Part shown: in pieces, positions 1-9,653 of the stretch
Numbering within the stretch: the first letter of the stretch is position 1
Layout of the letters: each line of letters starts with the position of its first letter
Assembly: GCA_025353725.1 (NCBI GenBank)
Contig: JANXOF010000045.1
Location: forward strand, 62,001-126,000
Direction: 5' to 3'
From: Polyangiaceae bacterium
GTDB lineage: Bacteria > Myxococcota_A > Polyangia > Polyangiales > Polyangiaceae
Length of the DNA stretch: 64,000 nt
The notes under the pieces: model-generated
The model's database searches: none
What the model saw: the letters and a program-made list of their open reading frames with translations, nothing else
What the model was told of the DNA's origin: nothing
Program-made: the position numbers and the translations under genes

Positions 1-1
1 T

Positions 2-1588
2 CTCGCAGGCGCTTTGCTCGGGTTTGTCGCTCCTGACGGGTTCGGAAAGGACGGCCTCGAGCTGTCGCTCGACGACGAGCTGCGCGGACGTGCAGAAGAG
101 GTCCGCGGGCTCCGCGACAGGTCCGGTCGACTCATTTTTTCCGAAGGCTCCACGGACGAAAGTGCATTTGCGGGACACGACGTGCAGCTGTCCATCGACG
201 AAGGTATTCAGCACGTGGCCGAACGTGAGCTCACGGTCGCGCATGGCACCTACGAGACGAAAGGCGCGTCGATCGTCGTTCTCGACCCGAGCACGGGTGA
301 GCTCCTCGCCATGGCTTCTGTCCCCGGCTACAACCCTAACGACTACGGCGACAGCGAGCCTTTGGCGCGCCGCGACCGCGCCGTCACCGACAGGTTCGAG
401 CCAGGCTCGGTGATGAAGACGTTTACCGTCGCCGCGGCACTTGCGAGCGGCAGCCTTACGCCGAATGAGACGATCTACTGCGAACACGGTAGCTTCAAAG
501 TCGCCAACGTCACGATTCACGATACCCACGAAAACGACTGGCTTACGCCGACTCAAGTGCTCGCAAAGAGCTCGAACATTGGCGCGCTGAAAATCGGCCT
601 GAACCTCGGCGAGCCTTTGATGTACGCGGCGTATCGTCGTTTCGGGTTCGGTGAGCCTACGGGGTTGCCACTTCCCGGTGAAGCGGGGGGCGTACTTCGG
701 CCCCGAGGGCGCCCGTGGTTCGAGGTCGAAACTGCCAATGCGTCGTTCGGTCAGGGCATCAGCGTGACGACCGTGCAACTCGCGGTCGCGATGGGGGCTA
801 TCGCGAACGCCGGCAAGTTGATGGAGCCTATTGTCGTTCGCAAAGTGACGGACGCGCGCGGCGCCGTTCTCAAGGAATGGACGCCGCACGTAAGGCGCGA
901 AGCGGTCCCGGCAAGCGTCGCGAAGACGGTCGCCGAAATGCTCACGGCGGTCGTCGAAGAGGGCGGCACGGGCGTCGAAGCCGCGATGAATGGCTTTCGC
1001 GTGGCAGGCAAGACCTCGACGGCCCAGAAGGTCGACCCCGCCACGGGCAAGTATTCAGAAGACAAGTACACCGCTTCGTTTGTCGGTTTTGTTCCCGCAG
1101 AGAAACCTCGCTTGGTCATCGCCGTCGTGCTCGACGAGCCCATGATCGGCCGCTACGGGGGAGACCTTGCCGGTCCCGTGTTCCGCCGTGTCGCCGAGGC
1201 GAGCCTGCGGTATCTCGGTGTTCCGCCCACCGACGGCGCCCCGAAAATCAAGAACGTGACACGTAGCCTTGACGTTGCTGACGCGACTATCTCCGCATTA
1301 AAGGCAAGTGCTGTCCTCTCTGGAGGTTCCGCAGCATCGTCCGCCTCGCGCGAGGGAGAAGCTGCACTCGCACGTCCGCCCGCGCCGGTGGGCCCTCCTG
1401 TAGCAAGTGATGTGCGTGTGCCCGACGCGCTCGGCATGGGGACGCACTCCGCGGTTCGTCGGGTGGGCAGCGCGGGGCTTGTCCCGCTGGTCGAGGGAAC
1501 GGGTCGACTCGTCAAGCAGGTGCCGCCGGCAGGAACGTCGGCGCCACGAGGGTCGAGCGTGCGACTGGTTTTCGAGCCCGCGTCATGA
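2..1588 (+). CDS. ftsI: Division transpeptidase FtsI (PBP2/3 class B), 5' partial
   Basis: This is a class B penicillin-binding protein that cross-links septal peptidoglycan in the periplasm together with FtsW. The reading frame is open from the first bases, so the true start and the membrane anchor lie upstream; 528 residues are visible. The transpeptidase motifs appear in order: SVMK (SxxK nucleophile), SSN, and then KTST where the family normally has KTGT. A single PASTA-like domain of about 60 residues ends the protein (starting near VRVPDALG), as in other class B PBPs of this type. It opens the visible dcw cluster and its stop overlaps the murE start (ATGA). The Ser in the KTG box is a real feature of the sequence and may be lineage-specific. 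Confidence 0.95.
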   Translation, partial: LAGALLGFVAPDGFGKDGLELSLDDELRGRAEEVRGLRDRSGRLIFSEGSTDESAFAGHDVQLSIDEGIQHVAERELTVAHGTYETKGASIVVLDPSTGELLAMASVPGYNPNDYGDSEPLARRDRAVTDRFEPGSVMKTFTVAAALASGSLTPNETIYCEHGSFKVANVTIHDTHENDWLTPTQVLAKSSNIGALKIGLNLGEPLMYAAYRRFGFGEPTGLPLPGEAGGVLRPRGRPWFEVETANASFGQGISVTTVQLAVAMGAIANAGKLMEPIVVRKVTDARGAVLKEWTPHVRREAVPASVAKTVAEMLTAVVEEGGTGVEAAMNGFRVAGKTSTAQKVDPATGKYSEDKYTASFVGFVPAEKPRLVIAVVLDEPMIGRYGGDLAGPVFRRVAEASLRYLGVPPTDGAPKIKNVTRSLDVADATISALKASAVLSGGSAASSASREGEAALARPPAPVGPPVASDVRVPDALGMGTHSAVRRVGSAGLVPLVEGTGRLVKQVPPAGTSAPRGSSVRLVFEPAS

Positions 1589-3240
1589 TCGCCGACCGAG
1601 CGAAGGGCGAGAGCGCCTTCCTCGATGAGGCTCGGCAACCCTTCGAGCTGACGCTTGCCGACGTCGCGCGCGAGATTCCGGGAGTTACATCGATTCAAGG
1701 CGACACCTCCGTGCGTATCCGAGGCGTTCAGCACGATTCGAGGCGGGTGCGGCCTGGGGATCTCTTCGTCGTGCGTCGTGGCGAATCCTTCGATGGACAC
1801 GCCTTCGTCGCCGACGCCGTCGCCCGCGGCGCGGTCGCCGTCCTCACGTGCGTGTCTGCGTCGGCATCGCGTGTGGCCGCGGGCATCGCGCCGTCCGCGG
1901 TCCCGACCCTTTTCGTCGAGGATGCATCCACCGCGCTTGCTTACGCTTCGGTCGCTGTCTACGGACATCCCGAGCTCGCGCTCGACATTATCGGAATTAC
2001 GGGGACGAACGGCAAAACGACGACGGCGCACTTGGTTCGCGCCGCGGTAGACGTTGCGCTTGGATTTAAGGCTTGCGGGATTCTCGGCACGGTCGGTCAT
2101 ACCTTCGCGGGTGAGACGATCGCGGCGACGCACACTACGCCCGAAGCCGACGAGCTTGCGCGCGTCCTCGCCGTGATGCGTAAGCGCGGAGCGACCCACG
2201 CCGCCATGGAGGTTTCGTCGATCGCGCTCGTCTTAGGACGCGTAGACGCCATCCGCTTTCGCGTCGCTGCATTCACGAACTTAACGCAAGATCATCTCGA
2301 TTTCCACGGTTCGATGGAGGCCTATGCGGCCTCGAAACAGCGACTCTTTACGTTACATAAGCCAAGCCTTGCCGTGGTGAACGTCGACGACCCATTCGGC
2401 GCGACGATCGCCGCCGCTGCGACGTGCAGAGTGCTCCGTGTGCGTACACGCGTGGGCGCAGGCGACGCCGACATCGCTCCGCTCCGCGTAGCGGCCAGTG
2501 CGAGTGGCATGCATGTGGTTGCGCGCGTTCCCGGCGGAGACGTCGAGATCCACTCGCGCCTCGTCGGCCTCCACAACCTCGAAAACCTCCTTGTGGCGCT
2601 TGGCGTGGCAAGTGCACTCGACCTGGATGTCGCGCTTGCAGCCACCGCGTTCGCGACGGAACTCGGCGCGCCCGGACGTCTTGAGCGATGCGATGGTCCC
2701 AGCGATGACATCGTCGTGCTCGTCGATTATGCTCACACGGCCGATGCGCTCGCGCGCGTGCTCGATGCGGTTCTTGCCGTGGCATCAAAGCGCCGCGAAT
2801 CCCGAGAATCTCCAAGTCGAGAGCCGCGCGTTTGGTGCGTGTTTGGCTGCGGAGGCGACCGCGATCCCTCGAAGCGCGCGCCGATGGGGGAAGCTGTGGG
2901 AGCTCGCGCAAACGTCGCGGTAATCACGAGCGACAACCCGCGCAGCGAAGATCCGTCCGCCATTGCGGTTCCGATCGAAGAAGGCGTTCGCCGGGCCGGA
3001 CTCGCCCTTTTGCCACCCGAAGCCGTCAACCGCGCGGAGGGCGGCTACGTCGTCGAACTCGACCGAGCGCGAGCGATTGCGCTCGCCGTGGCGTCGGCCC
3101 GTCCGGGCGATGTGCTCCTCATCGCCGGAAAGGGCCACGAGGACTACCAAATCGTCGGTACCGCCAAACGCCCGTTTGACGATCGCGACGAGGCTAGAAA
3201 CGCGCTCCGAGCGCGCCGTGCTCACTCCGAAGGCCCCTAA
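1585..3240 (+). CDS. murE: UDP-MurNAc-L-Ala-D-Glu ligase MurE
   Basis: This cytoplasmic ATP-dependent ligase adds the third amino acid to the UDP-MurNAc peptide. It has the Mur ligase N-terminal domain, the P-loop GTNGKTT near residues 138-144, the central domain and the C-terminal domain with DNPR near residues 450-453. In MurE the DNPR form (Arg) is the established signature for meso-diaminopimelate, so this organism probably has DAP-type peptidoglycan. At 551 residues it is longer than the usual roughly 490. A short N-terminal extension and an Arg/Ser-rich insert just before the GCGGDRD motif account for part of the difference. The start overlaps the ftsI stop by four bases. Confidence 0.97.
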   Translation: MIADRAKGESAFLDEARQPFELTLADVAREIPGVTSIQGDTSVRIRGVQHDSRRVRPGDLFVVRRGESFDGHAFVADAVARGAVAVLTCVSASASRVAAGIAPSAVPTLFVEDASTALAYASVAVYGHPELALDIIGITGTNGKTTTAHLVRAAVDVALGFKACGILGTVGHTFAGETIAATHTTPEADELARVLAVMRKRGATHAAMEVSSIALVLGRVDAIRFRVAAFTNLTQDHLDFHGSMEAYAASKQRLFTLHKPSLAVVNVDDPFGATIAAAATCRVLRVRTRVGAGDADIAPLRVAASASGMHVVARVPGGDVEIHSRLVGLHNLENLLVALGVASALDLDVALAATAFATELGAPGRLERCDGPSDDIVVLVDYAHTADALARVLDAVLAVASKRRESRESPSREPRVWCVFGCGGDRDPSKRAPMGEAVGARANVAVITSDNPRSEDPSAIAVPIEEGVRRAGLALLPPEAVNRAEGGYVVELDRARAIALAVASARPGDVLLIAGKGHEDYQIVGTAKRPFDDRDEARNALRARRAHSEGP

Positions 3241-3243
3241 TAA

Positions 3244-4737
3244 GTGTCGACTCCGATTCCGAAAAACCAGGCCCGATTCGTCGTCGACGAGCTTGTTCGC
3301 GTCGTCCGCGGCACGATCGTCAGTGGCGGTACGAAGCCGTTCGCGATCGCCGGTATCGCAATCGATAGTCGCGCGATCGTTCAGGGAAATGCGTTCGTAG
3401 CCATTGGCGGCGACGTGCATGACGGCCACTCGTTTATCGCGAAAGCAAACGAAAATGGCGCTACGTTGATGCTTGTCAAGCGTGGTGGCGTGCTCCCGCC
3501 AAGCTTCGACTCGGCCCTCGATCGAGGGACCGTCATTGAGGTCGCGGACACGCTTGTTGCGCTCGGCGACCTAGCCGGCTCACACCTCGCACGTTGGCGT
3601 TGCGCAGACGTCAACAGTCCGGCCCGCCGAGTCGTCGCGATCTCGGGAAGTGCTGGAAAAACGACCACAAAGGAGCTTATCTCCGAGCTCCTCCAGGGAG
3701 TCGACAAGACGCACGCGACACCGGGAAACCTTAATAACCGCGTGGGCGTTCCCATGGTGGTGTTCGGACTCGAGGCCGCGCACCGATTCGCGGTGCTCGA
3801 GATGGGAATGAGTCTTTCGGGCGAGCTCGACGCCATCACGTCGATCGCGCCCCCCGACGTGTCAGTCATCACGAACGTCGGCATGGCACACGCCGAGGGA
3901 GTTGGCGGCCTCGACGGCGTCATGCGAGAGAAGGGGGCCCTCTACCGCGCGCTCGACCAAGGCGGGACCGCGATCGTCAATGCGGATGACCCGCGCGTCG
4001 TTCGAGCGGCACAGGAGACGCGGGCTCCTACCATCGTCACGTTTGGTTCGTCGGCGAATGCCGGCTACCGACTCGTCAGGCGCGAGGTGTACGACGGTAC
4101 GAATTCCGTCGTCGTGGTGGCGACGCCCGAACGCGAACTCACGCTGAGGCTCCCGCTTCCGGGGGAGGTCGCGGCGATAGACCTTTGCGCGGCGCTGGCT
4201 GCGCAGGAGGCGGCCAGCGGCGTGCGGCTCCCGACCGACGTTCTCGATGCTCAACTTGCGCGTGTAAGACTTACGGGGCGAGCGACGATTCTACGCCTCG
4301 GTCAGGACATTCTCGTCCTTGACGACACGTACAACGCGAACCCTGCCAGTATGCGTGCAGCCCTCGCGACACTCGCGGACCTCGCCGGTTCTGCGCGCCG
4401 CCGGGTCGCTGTTTTGGGCGAAATGAGGGAACTTGGCCCCCACGCTGAAACGGAGCACGTAGCCCTAGGCGATGCCATCGCAGCCTCGGGTGTGTCCCTT
4501 GCGATAGGGTGCGGAGGGCTCCTCGCGAAAGCGCTCGAGCGCGCCGCCCAGCTCGGCGTGACGGTAGTTTCGGCTGCGAGTGCGGCGGACGCCGCCCGAG
4601 AAGCCAAGGCCCGCATAGGCCGATCCGACGCCGTTCTCGTCAAGGGATCCCGAGGGGTCGCCACGGAAGAGGTTGTGGCCGCGTTGACAGAAGCTTGGCC
4701 CGTCGCCGAAAAACCTGCAGGGACTAGGGCCGTATGA
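3244..4737 (+). CDS. murF: UDP-MurNAc-tripeptide D-Ala-D-Ala ligase MurF
   Basis: MurF joins D-Ala-D-Ala to the UDP-MurNAc tripeptide in the cytoplasm, using ATP. The 497-residue protein has a MurE/F-type N-terminal domain, a P-loop SAGKTTTKE near residue 135, the NNRVGVP region and the YNANPAS motif at the start of the C-terminal domain; the order and length are normal for the family. Translation starts at GTG, three bases after the murE stop, and the stop overlaps the mraY start (ATGA). Its D-Ala-D-Ala substrate must be made by a Ddl encoded elsewhere, since no ddl is in this cluster. Confidence 0.96.
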   Translation: MSTPIPKNQARFVVDELVRVVRGTIVSGGTKPFAIAGIAIDSRAIVQGNAFVAIGGDVHDGHSFIAKANENGATLMLVKRGGVLPPSFDSALDRGTVIEVADTLVALGDLAGSHLARWRCADVNSPARRVVAISGSAGKTTTKELISELLQGVDKTHATPGNLNNRVGVPMVVFGLEAAHRFAVLEMGMSLSGELDAITSIAPPDVSVITNVGMAHAEGVGGLDGVMREKGALYRALDQGGTAIVNADDPRVVRAAQETRAPTIVTFGSSANAGYRLVRREVYDGTNSVVVVATPERELTLRLPLPGEVAAIDLCAALAAQEAASGVRLPTDVLDAQLARVRLTGRATILRLGQDILVLDDTYNANPASMRAALATLADLAGSARRRVAVLGEMRELGPHAETEHVALGDAIAASGVSLAIGCGGLLAKALERAAQLGVTVVSAASAADAAREAKARIGRSDAVLVKGSRGVATEEVVAALTEAWPVAEKPAGTRAV

Positions 4738-5888
4738 TCTATGAGCTGCTCTACCCGCTGCGCCACTCTGCGAGTTGGTTGGGGTGGCTCAACGTTCTCC
4801 GCTACGTGCCCTTTCGCGTCATCGCGTCGACCATGACGTCGATGGTCCTGTGCTTCGTGCTTTCCCCGTGGTTCATCCGTGAGCTTCAGCGAAAGCAAAT
4901 CGGTCAGGTCGTACGCGAAGACGGGATGATCCCCGACGGCCACCTAAAAAAGCACGGCACGCCTACCATGGGAGGAGCGCTCCTCCTCTTGGCGGTGTTG
5001 GGGTCGACGGTTCTCTGGTGTGATCTTCGGAACGTCTTCGTGCTCGGAGCGAGCGCCATCACGGCAGGCTACGGAGTCATTGGCTACTTTGACGATTATC
5101 TAAAGATCCGACGGCGTACCTCGAAAGGCCTTGCCGCGCGGTACAAGCTGCTTGGGCAGTTCGTTATCGCAACCGTCGTCCTGACCTGGATTTTCACGTC
5201 GAAGGAGCATTTGCCGCCCGATTGGTGGGACATTCGCGATCGCTTGGCGATCCCGTTCGTGGCTTTTAATAAGCATCCCGTGCGACTCCCGATGGCGCTG
5301 ATGATCGCGTTCGCCGTCCTCACGGTCGTCGCGATGTCGAACGCGGTGAACTTCACCGACGGTCTCGACGGCCTTGCCATCGGCCCCGTGATCTTCAACT
5401 CGGGAACGTACCTTATCTGGGCGTACCTCTCAGGCGCGACCTTCGGCATTGTCAACGTCGCCCAACGCTTCGTGGTCGCGCGGTACCTTGATATCCCGTT
5501 CATCGCGAACTCGGGCGAGCTCGCCGTGTTTTGCGGGGCGATGGTTGGCGCTGGAATAGGCTTTCTTTGGTATAATACCTATCCCGCACAGGTGTTTATG
5601 GGGGACGTGGGCGCGTTAGCGTTGGGCGGCGGGCTCGGCGCATGCGCCGTCTTCACGAAAAACGAGCTGCTCTCCGTTATTCTCGGAGGCATATTCTTCC
5701 TCGAGGGTCTTAGCGTCGTCACGCAAGTTCTCTCTTTCAAACTGACCGGAAAACGTCTTTTCCTTATGGCCCCGATTCACCACCACTACGAAAAAAAAGG
5801 GTGGCCAGAGCCTAAGATCATTGTTCGTTTTTGGATCGTCTCCATCCTCCTCGCGCTGGTCAGCCTCGCGAGTCTCAAGTTGAGGTGA
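4734..5888 (+). CDS. mraY: Phospho-MurNAc-pentapeptide translocase MraY
   Basis: MraY transfers phospho-MurNAc-pentapeptide to undecaprenyl phosphate, forming lipid I in the inner membrane. The 384-residue protein is strongly hydrophobic with about ten membrane segments. It contains the family's acidic catalytic motifs YFDDYLK (near residue 118), NFTDGLDG (near 206) and MGDVGALALGG, and the HHHYEKKGW loop near residue 348. Its codons for the conserved WYN motif create a perfect extended -10-like element (5567-5577), described as a finding. The start overlaps the murF stop by four bases. Confidence 0.97.
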   Translation: MIYELLYPLRHSASWLGWLNVLRYVPFRVIASTMTSMVLCFVLSPWFIRELQRKQIGQVVREDGMIPDGHLKKHGTPTMGGALLLLAVLGSTVLWCDLRNVFVLGASAITAGYGVIGYFDDYLKIRRRTSKGLAARYKLLGQFVIATVVLTWIFTSKEHLPPDWWDIRDRLAIPFVAFNKHPVRLPMALMIAFAVLTVVAMSNAVNFTDGLDGLAIGPVIFNSGTYLIWAYLSGATFGIVNVAQRFVVARYLDIPFIANSGELAVFCGAMVGAGIGFLWYNTYPAQVFMGDVGALALGGGLGACAVFTKNELLSVILGGIFFLEGLSVVTQVLSFKLTGKRLFLMAPIHHHYEKKGWPEPKIIVRFWIVSILLALVSLASLKLR

Positions 5889-5893
5889 ACGTC

Positions 5894-7276
5894 GTGCCGC
5901 ACACTCGCATCGCAGATCTCAAAGACAAGCGCGTGGTCGTCGTCGGCCTCGGGTTAAGCGGCATTGCGGCCTGTCGACTTCTCGCCGGGCGCGGTGTGTG
6001 TGTCGTTGGGGCAGACACCAAAGGTGCGGACGAGGTGTCACCTTCCGCAAAAGCGCTGGCGGTTGACGGCGTCGAACTGGTTCTCGGCGACCTTGCGGTG
6101 GCGCGGATGAGCGAGGCGGACCTCATCGTGATTTCGCCCGGAGTCGCGTCCTTTCGTGAGTTGGACGAGGCTGAGAGTCGTGGCGTTCCGATCTGGGGCG
6201 AAGTGGAGCTCGCCGCCCGTGCTGCGAACGAGGCGAGCGACGCGGAGGGCCGCACGCGCGCGCGCCTCGTCGCTATCGGCGGCACCAACGGCAAGAGCAC
6301 GGTGACCTCGCTTGTCGGGGCGGTCCTCGAGCGCGCGGGGTTTCGCACGTTTGTCGGTGGCAATCTTGGTGAGCCTCTCTGCGCCCACGCGAACACAGCC
6401 TTCGACGTTCTTGTCGTCGAGGTCTCGAGCTTCCAAATGGAACGCGTCGACGCGTTTCATCCCCACGTGGCGGTGCTGCTGAACGTGACCCCCGACCACC
6501 TCGACCGGTACACCACCATCGACGCCTACGCCCATGCGAAGGGTAACGCGTTCCTCCTGCAAACGTCGACCGACCTTGCCGTCGTGCCCATCAACGACGA
6601 TACGTGTATGAGGCAGGCTTGCCGCGGAGGCGCTCGCGTCGTGACGTTCGGCGTCGGTGGGGACCTCGAGGTTACGCACGAAGCGGTGGTCGACCATGCG
6701 GCGGGAGCGACGTACTTGCGTTCGGAGTGCGGCTTGCAAGGTGGACACAATGCCTTGAATGTGGCGGCGGCGCTCGCCGCGATTCGTCCGTTCCACATCG
6801 ATCCTGCGATCGTAAAAGACGTTCTCAAGATCTTTCGCGGACTGCCTCATCGAATGGCGCTCGTTCGCGAGCTCGATGGCATTCGGTACTTCGATGATTC
6901 AAAAGGAACCAACGTCGGCGCCTCCGTCACGGCGTTACGCGGCCTTACGGAGCCGAAGGTGGTCCTGATCGCGGGCGGCCGCGACAAGGGCGGTAGCTAC
7001 GCGCCACTCGCAGAGGCGCTTCGCGAAAAAGGCCGCGCGATCGTGCTCATTGGCGAAGCCTCGGCTCTCCTTGCGGCTGCCGTCGGCGCCGCTGTCCCCG
7101 TCTTCTGCGCCGCGACGATGGCGGACGCCGTACGCCTCGCGAGCGAAGCTGCCACCGCCGGAGACGCCGTTCTGCTCTCGCCCGCCTGCTCGAGCTTCGA
7201 CATGTTTAGGGACTACAAGCACCGCGGCGATGCGTTCGTCGACGCCGTTCAGCAACTGCGGAAGAGGTCACCATGA
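5894..7276 (+). CDS. murD: UDP-MurNAc-L-Ala D-Glu ligase MurD
   Basis: MurD adds D-glutamate to UDP-MurNAc-L-alanine in the cytoplasm. It has an N-terminal Rossmann-like domain (VVVVGLGLSG), the ATP loop GGTNGKST near residue 130, and a C-terminal domain with DDSKGTN and SPACSSFDMF. I prefer the GTG at 5894, preceded by GAGGTG at a normal distance, giving 460 residues. A GTG at 5885 would overlap the mraY stop, and an open frame extends further back to 5831 inside mraY. The gene ends in an ATGA overlap with ftsW. Confidence 0.95.
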   Translation: MPHTRIADLKDKRVVVVGLGLSGIAACRLLAGRGVCVVGADTKGADEVSPSAKALAVDGVELVLGDLAVARMSEADLIVISPGVASFRELDEAESRGVPIWGEVELAARAANEASDAEGRTRARLVAIGGTNGKSTVTSLVGAVLERAGFRTFVGGNLGEPLCAHANTAFDVLVVEVSSFQMERVDAFHPHVAVLLNVTPDHLDRYTTIDAYAHAKGNAFLLQTSTDLAVVPINDDTCMRQACRGGARVVTFGVGGDLEVTHEAVVDHAAGATYLRSECGLQGGHNALNVAAALAAIRPFHIDPAIVKDVLKIFRGLPHRMALVRELDGIRYFDDSKGTNVGASVTALRGLTEPKVVLIAGGRDKGGSYAPLAEALREKGRAIVLIGEASALLAAAVGAAVPVFCAATMADAVRLASEAATAGDAVLLSPACSSFDMFRDYKHRGDAFVDAVQQLRKRSP

Positions 7277-8538
7277 GAGTTCGCAACGTACGTCGGCCTG
7301 AGACGCTTCCGCTGCAGCTGGTTGTCCCGCTTGACGCAAAGCCCGTCGAGAATGCGTCGAAGAAGCCTGTCGATATCGTACTTGCGGCCCTCGTTGTGGC
7401 GCTCATCGGCTTCGGCGTCGTAATGGTTTACAGTGCTTCCGCCGTTCAAGCGACGTTGCACTACCACGACCCGCAATTTTTTCTAAAGCGCCAAGCGGTT
7501 TACGGAGCGCTCGGACTTGGGCTATTCTTCACGGTCGGCTTACTCGACTACCATCGACTTTACAAATTGACCTATCCCGTACTTGGCGGCGTGGGCGTAC
7601 TTCTCCTGCTGTGCGTCGTCGGGTTCGGGCACAGCGGTGGCGGCGCGACCCGCTGGCTGTCGATTGGCCCCGTTCACGTTCAACCGGCTGAAATGGCGAA
7701 GCTCGCGCTCGTGACGTGGCTCGCGTACTCGCTTGCTAAGAAAGCCGACAAGGTAAAAACATTTACCGTCGGCTTCTTACCGCACCTCATCGTTGCGGGC
7801 ATCTTCATGCTTCTTTGCATGAAACAGCCTGATTTCGGCAGTGCGGTCGTTCTCCTGCTGCTCACGTTCACGATGCTGTTCGTAGCCGGTGCGAAGGTCG
7901 GATACATTCTCGGTGCATCGATTCTCGGCGCAGGTTTCGGAGCGATTTCGATTATGTCGAAGCAGTATCGCTACGAGCGCTACCTCGCGTGGATGAACAT
8001 GGACCAGCACCGCGCGGATCTCGCCTACCAGCCGTTCCAATCGGTCATGGCGTTCGGCTCGGGCGGTACGTGGGGCGCGGGGGTAGGGAAGGGGCTTCAA
8101 ACGCTCTATCTTCCGGAGGCTCATAACGATTTTATCGCGGCTATCATTGGCGAAGAACTCGGCTTCGTCGGTATTCTTGCTTTATGCCTCGTGTACCTCG
8201 CGCTTGTGGCACGAGGCGTCCGTGCCGCGTTCCGCGCCCCAGATGACTACGGTTCATATCTCGCATTTGGCATCGCCGCGATGTTCGGCGTGCAAGCGCT
8301 CGTCAATCTTTCGGTCGCCCTTGCGATTTTGCCGACGAAGGGCCTGACCCTTCCATTCCTCAGTTTTGGAGGGTCGTCGCTTCTCGTCAACGCCGCTGCA
8401 GCGGGCATCTTGCTCAACGTTTCTCGGCAAGGGGCGCCTCGCCCAGTGATTGAGTCCGACGTCGAAACGCCGCCTGCGCCTTCGGTCGAAGAATCGGTTT
8501 TCGTTGTGGCGGCATCGGCCGCGGGAGCTGGGCCTTGA
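7273..8538 (+). CDS. ftsW: Septal peptidoglycan glycosyltransferase FtsW
   Basis: FtsW is the SEDS-family polymerase that works with FtsI to make septal glycan strands from lipid II. The 421-residue protein has about ten membrane segments, the PAEMAKLALV motif, and the ALLPTKG-type loop, seen here as LPTKGLTLPFLSFGGSS. The N-terminus has about 35 cytoplasmic residues and the C-terminus ends in an acidic, Pro/Ala-rich tail. It sits between murD and murG with 4-base overlaps at both ends, the usual dcw position, which separates it from RodA or SpoVE. Confidence 0.95.
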   Translation: MRVRNVRRPETLPLQLVVPLDAKPVENASKKPVDIVLAALVVALIGFGVVMVYSASAVQATLHYHDPQFFLKRQAVYGALGLGLFFTVGLLDYHRLYKLTYPVLGGVGVLLLLCVVGFGHSGGGATRWLSIGPVHVQPAEMAKLALVTWLAYSLAKKADKVKTFTVGFLPHLIVAGIFMLLCMKQPDFGSAVVLLLLTFTMLFVAGAKVGYILGASILGAGFGAISIMSKQYRYERYLAWMNMDQHRADLAYQPFQSVMAFGSGGTWGAGVGKGLQTLYLPEAHNDFIAAIIGEELGFVGILALCLVYLALVARGVRAAFRAPDDYGSYLAFGIAAMFGVQALVNLSVALAILPTKGLTLPFLSFGGSSLLVNAAAAGILLNVSRQGAPRPVIESDVETPPAPSVEESVFVVAASAAGAGP

Positions 8539-9653
8539 AGACGATACTCATCGCGGGTGGAGGCACTGGCGGGCACGTATTTCCAGGCCTTGCCGTGGCT
8601 CGCGCGCTCCGCGACGTGGCGGACGTCACGATCGTCTTCGTGGGCTCACCACGCGGGCTCGAGAACCGAATCGTGCCCACCCATGGCTACGTCCTCGAGC
8701 TTCTGCGCGTCGAGCCGATGAAGGGAGGGGGACCGGCACGGGCAGCGCGAGGTGCCTTCGTGGCCTCAACGGCCATGCGTCAAGCGGCACGCCTTATCCG
8801 CCGTCTTCGTCCGAGTGCGATCCTCAGCGTGGGCGGCTACGCGGCTGGCCCGGTAGCACTCGCGGGCGCTATCGCGCGCGTTCCCCTCGCGATTTTAGAA
8901 CCGAATAGCACCCTTGGTCTCGCCAATCGCCTTGTCGCGCCGTTCGCGAGTCGTGCCTATGTGGCGTGGTCGGACACCGCGCGCCACTTTCGAGGTGACA
9001 AGGTGCGCATGTTTGGTGTTCCCCTCCGCGCGGGATTCGAACCGGATGCGTACACTGTCACACCCGGCGTCAGGCGGCTCCTCGTCCTCGGTGGCAGTCA
9101 GGGTGCTCGCGCGCTCAACGACCGCGTACCGCCTGCTATCGCTCGCGTCGCCGCAGCCCTCGGTGAGGTGCACGTGGTTCACCAAACGGGCCACGAGCGG
9201 GCGGCAAGCGTCGCCTCCGCCTACGCGAAAGCGGGGCTACGCAGCGTCACTGTCGTGCCCTTCATCGACGACGTCGCCGCGCAGATCGCGCGAGCGGATC
9301 TCGTCGTGGCGCGTGCAGGAGCGGTCACGGTGGCCGAGATAACCGCCATCGGGCGTGCTTCGGTGCTCGTGCCGTTTCCGCACGCCGCCGCGGACCACCA
9401 AGCCAAAAATGCGCTATCGCTTGCTTCCCTTGGTGCGGCCGTCTGTGTGCGCCAAGAGGCCGCCGACGAGGTACGACTCGCGACCGAGCTCTCCTGGCTC
9501 TTCGGAAACGACGCGCGCCGTGTAGGTATGGCGCGGACGGCACGTGAGCACGGCCACCCTAGTGCGGCGCTCCACGTGGCGCTCGATCTCCTCGCGCTTG
9601 CCGGGATCGTTCAGCGGCCGGCCAGCCGTCCTGTGTCGAAGGCGGCGTCCTGA
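8535..9653 (+). CDS. murG: Lipid II synthase MurG
   Basis: MurG is the peripheral inner-membrane GlcNAc transferase that converts lipid I to lipid II. The 372-residue protein starts with the family's Gly-rich loop [15 protein letters not shown]. It also has [11 protein letters not shown], the second Gly-rich loop [15 protein letters not shown], and the C-terminal [10 protein letters not shown] and [10 protein letters not shown] motifs that bind UDP-GlcNAc. Translation starts at TTG and overlaps the ftsW stop (TTGA), so initiation probably depends on coupling to ftsW. The murC start overlaps its stop by one base. Confidence 0.96.
   Translation: MKTILIAGGGTGGHVFPGLAVARALRDVADVTIVFVGSPRGLENRIVPTHGYVLELLRVEPMKGGGPARAARGAFVASTAMRQAARLIRRLRPSAILSVGGYAAGPVALAGAIARVPLAILEPNSTLGLANRLVAPFASRAYVAWSDTARHFRGDKVRMFGVPLRAGFEPDAYTVTPGVRRLLVLGGSQGARALNDRVPPAIARVAAALGEVHVVHQTGHERAASVASAYAKAGLRSVTVVPFIDDVAAQIARADLVVARAGAVTVAEITAIGRASVLVPFPHAAADHQAKNALSLASLGAAVCVRQEAADEVRLATELSWLFGNDARRVGMARTAREHGHPSAALHVALDLLALAGIVQRPASRPVSKAAS

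Noticed and set aside
1153-2199. Minus-strand open frame of 348 residues across ftsI and murE
   Set aside because: It is antisense to two well supported genes and has shadow-type composition.
9026-9042. GGATTCGAACC, resembling a tRNA T-loop on the minus strand
   Set aside because: The flanking 5-base arms do not pair and the bases encode the conserved RAGFEPD stretch of MurG.
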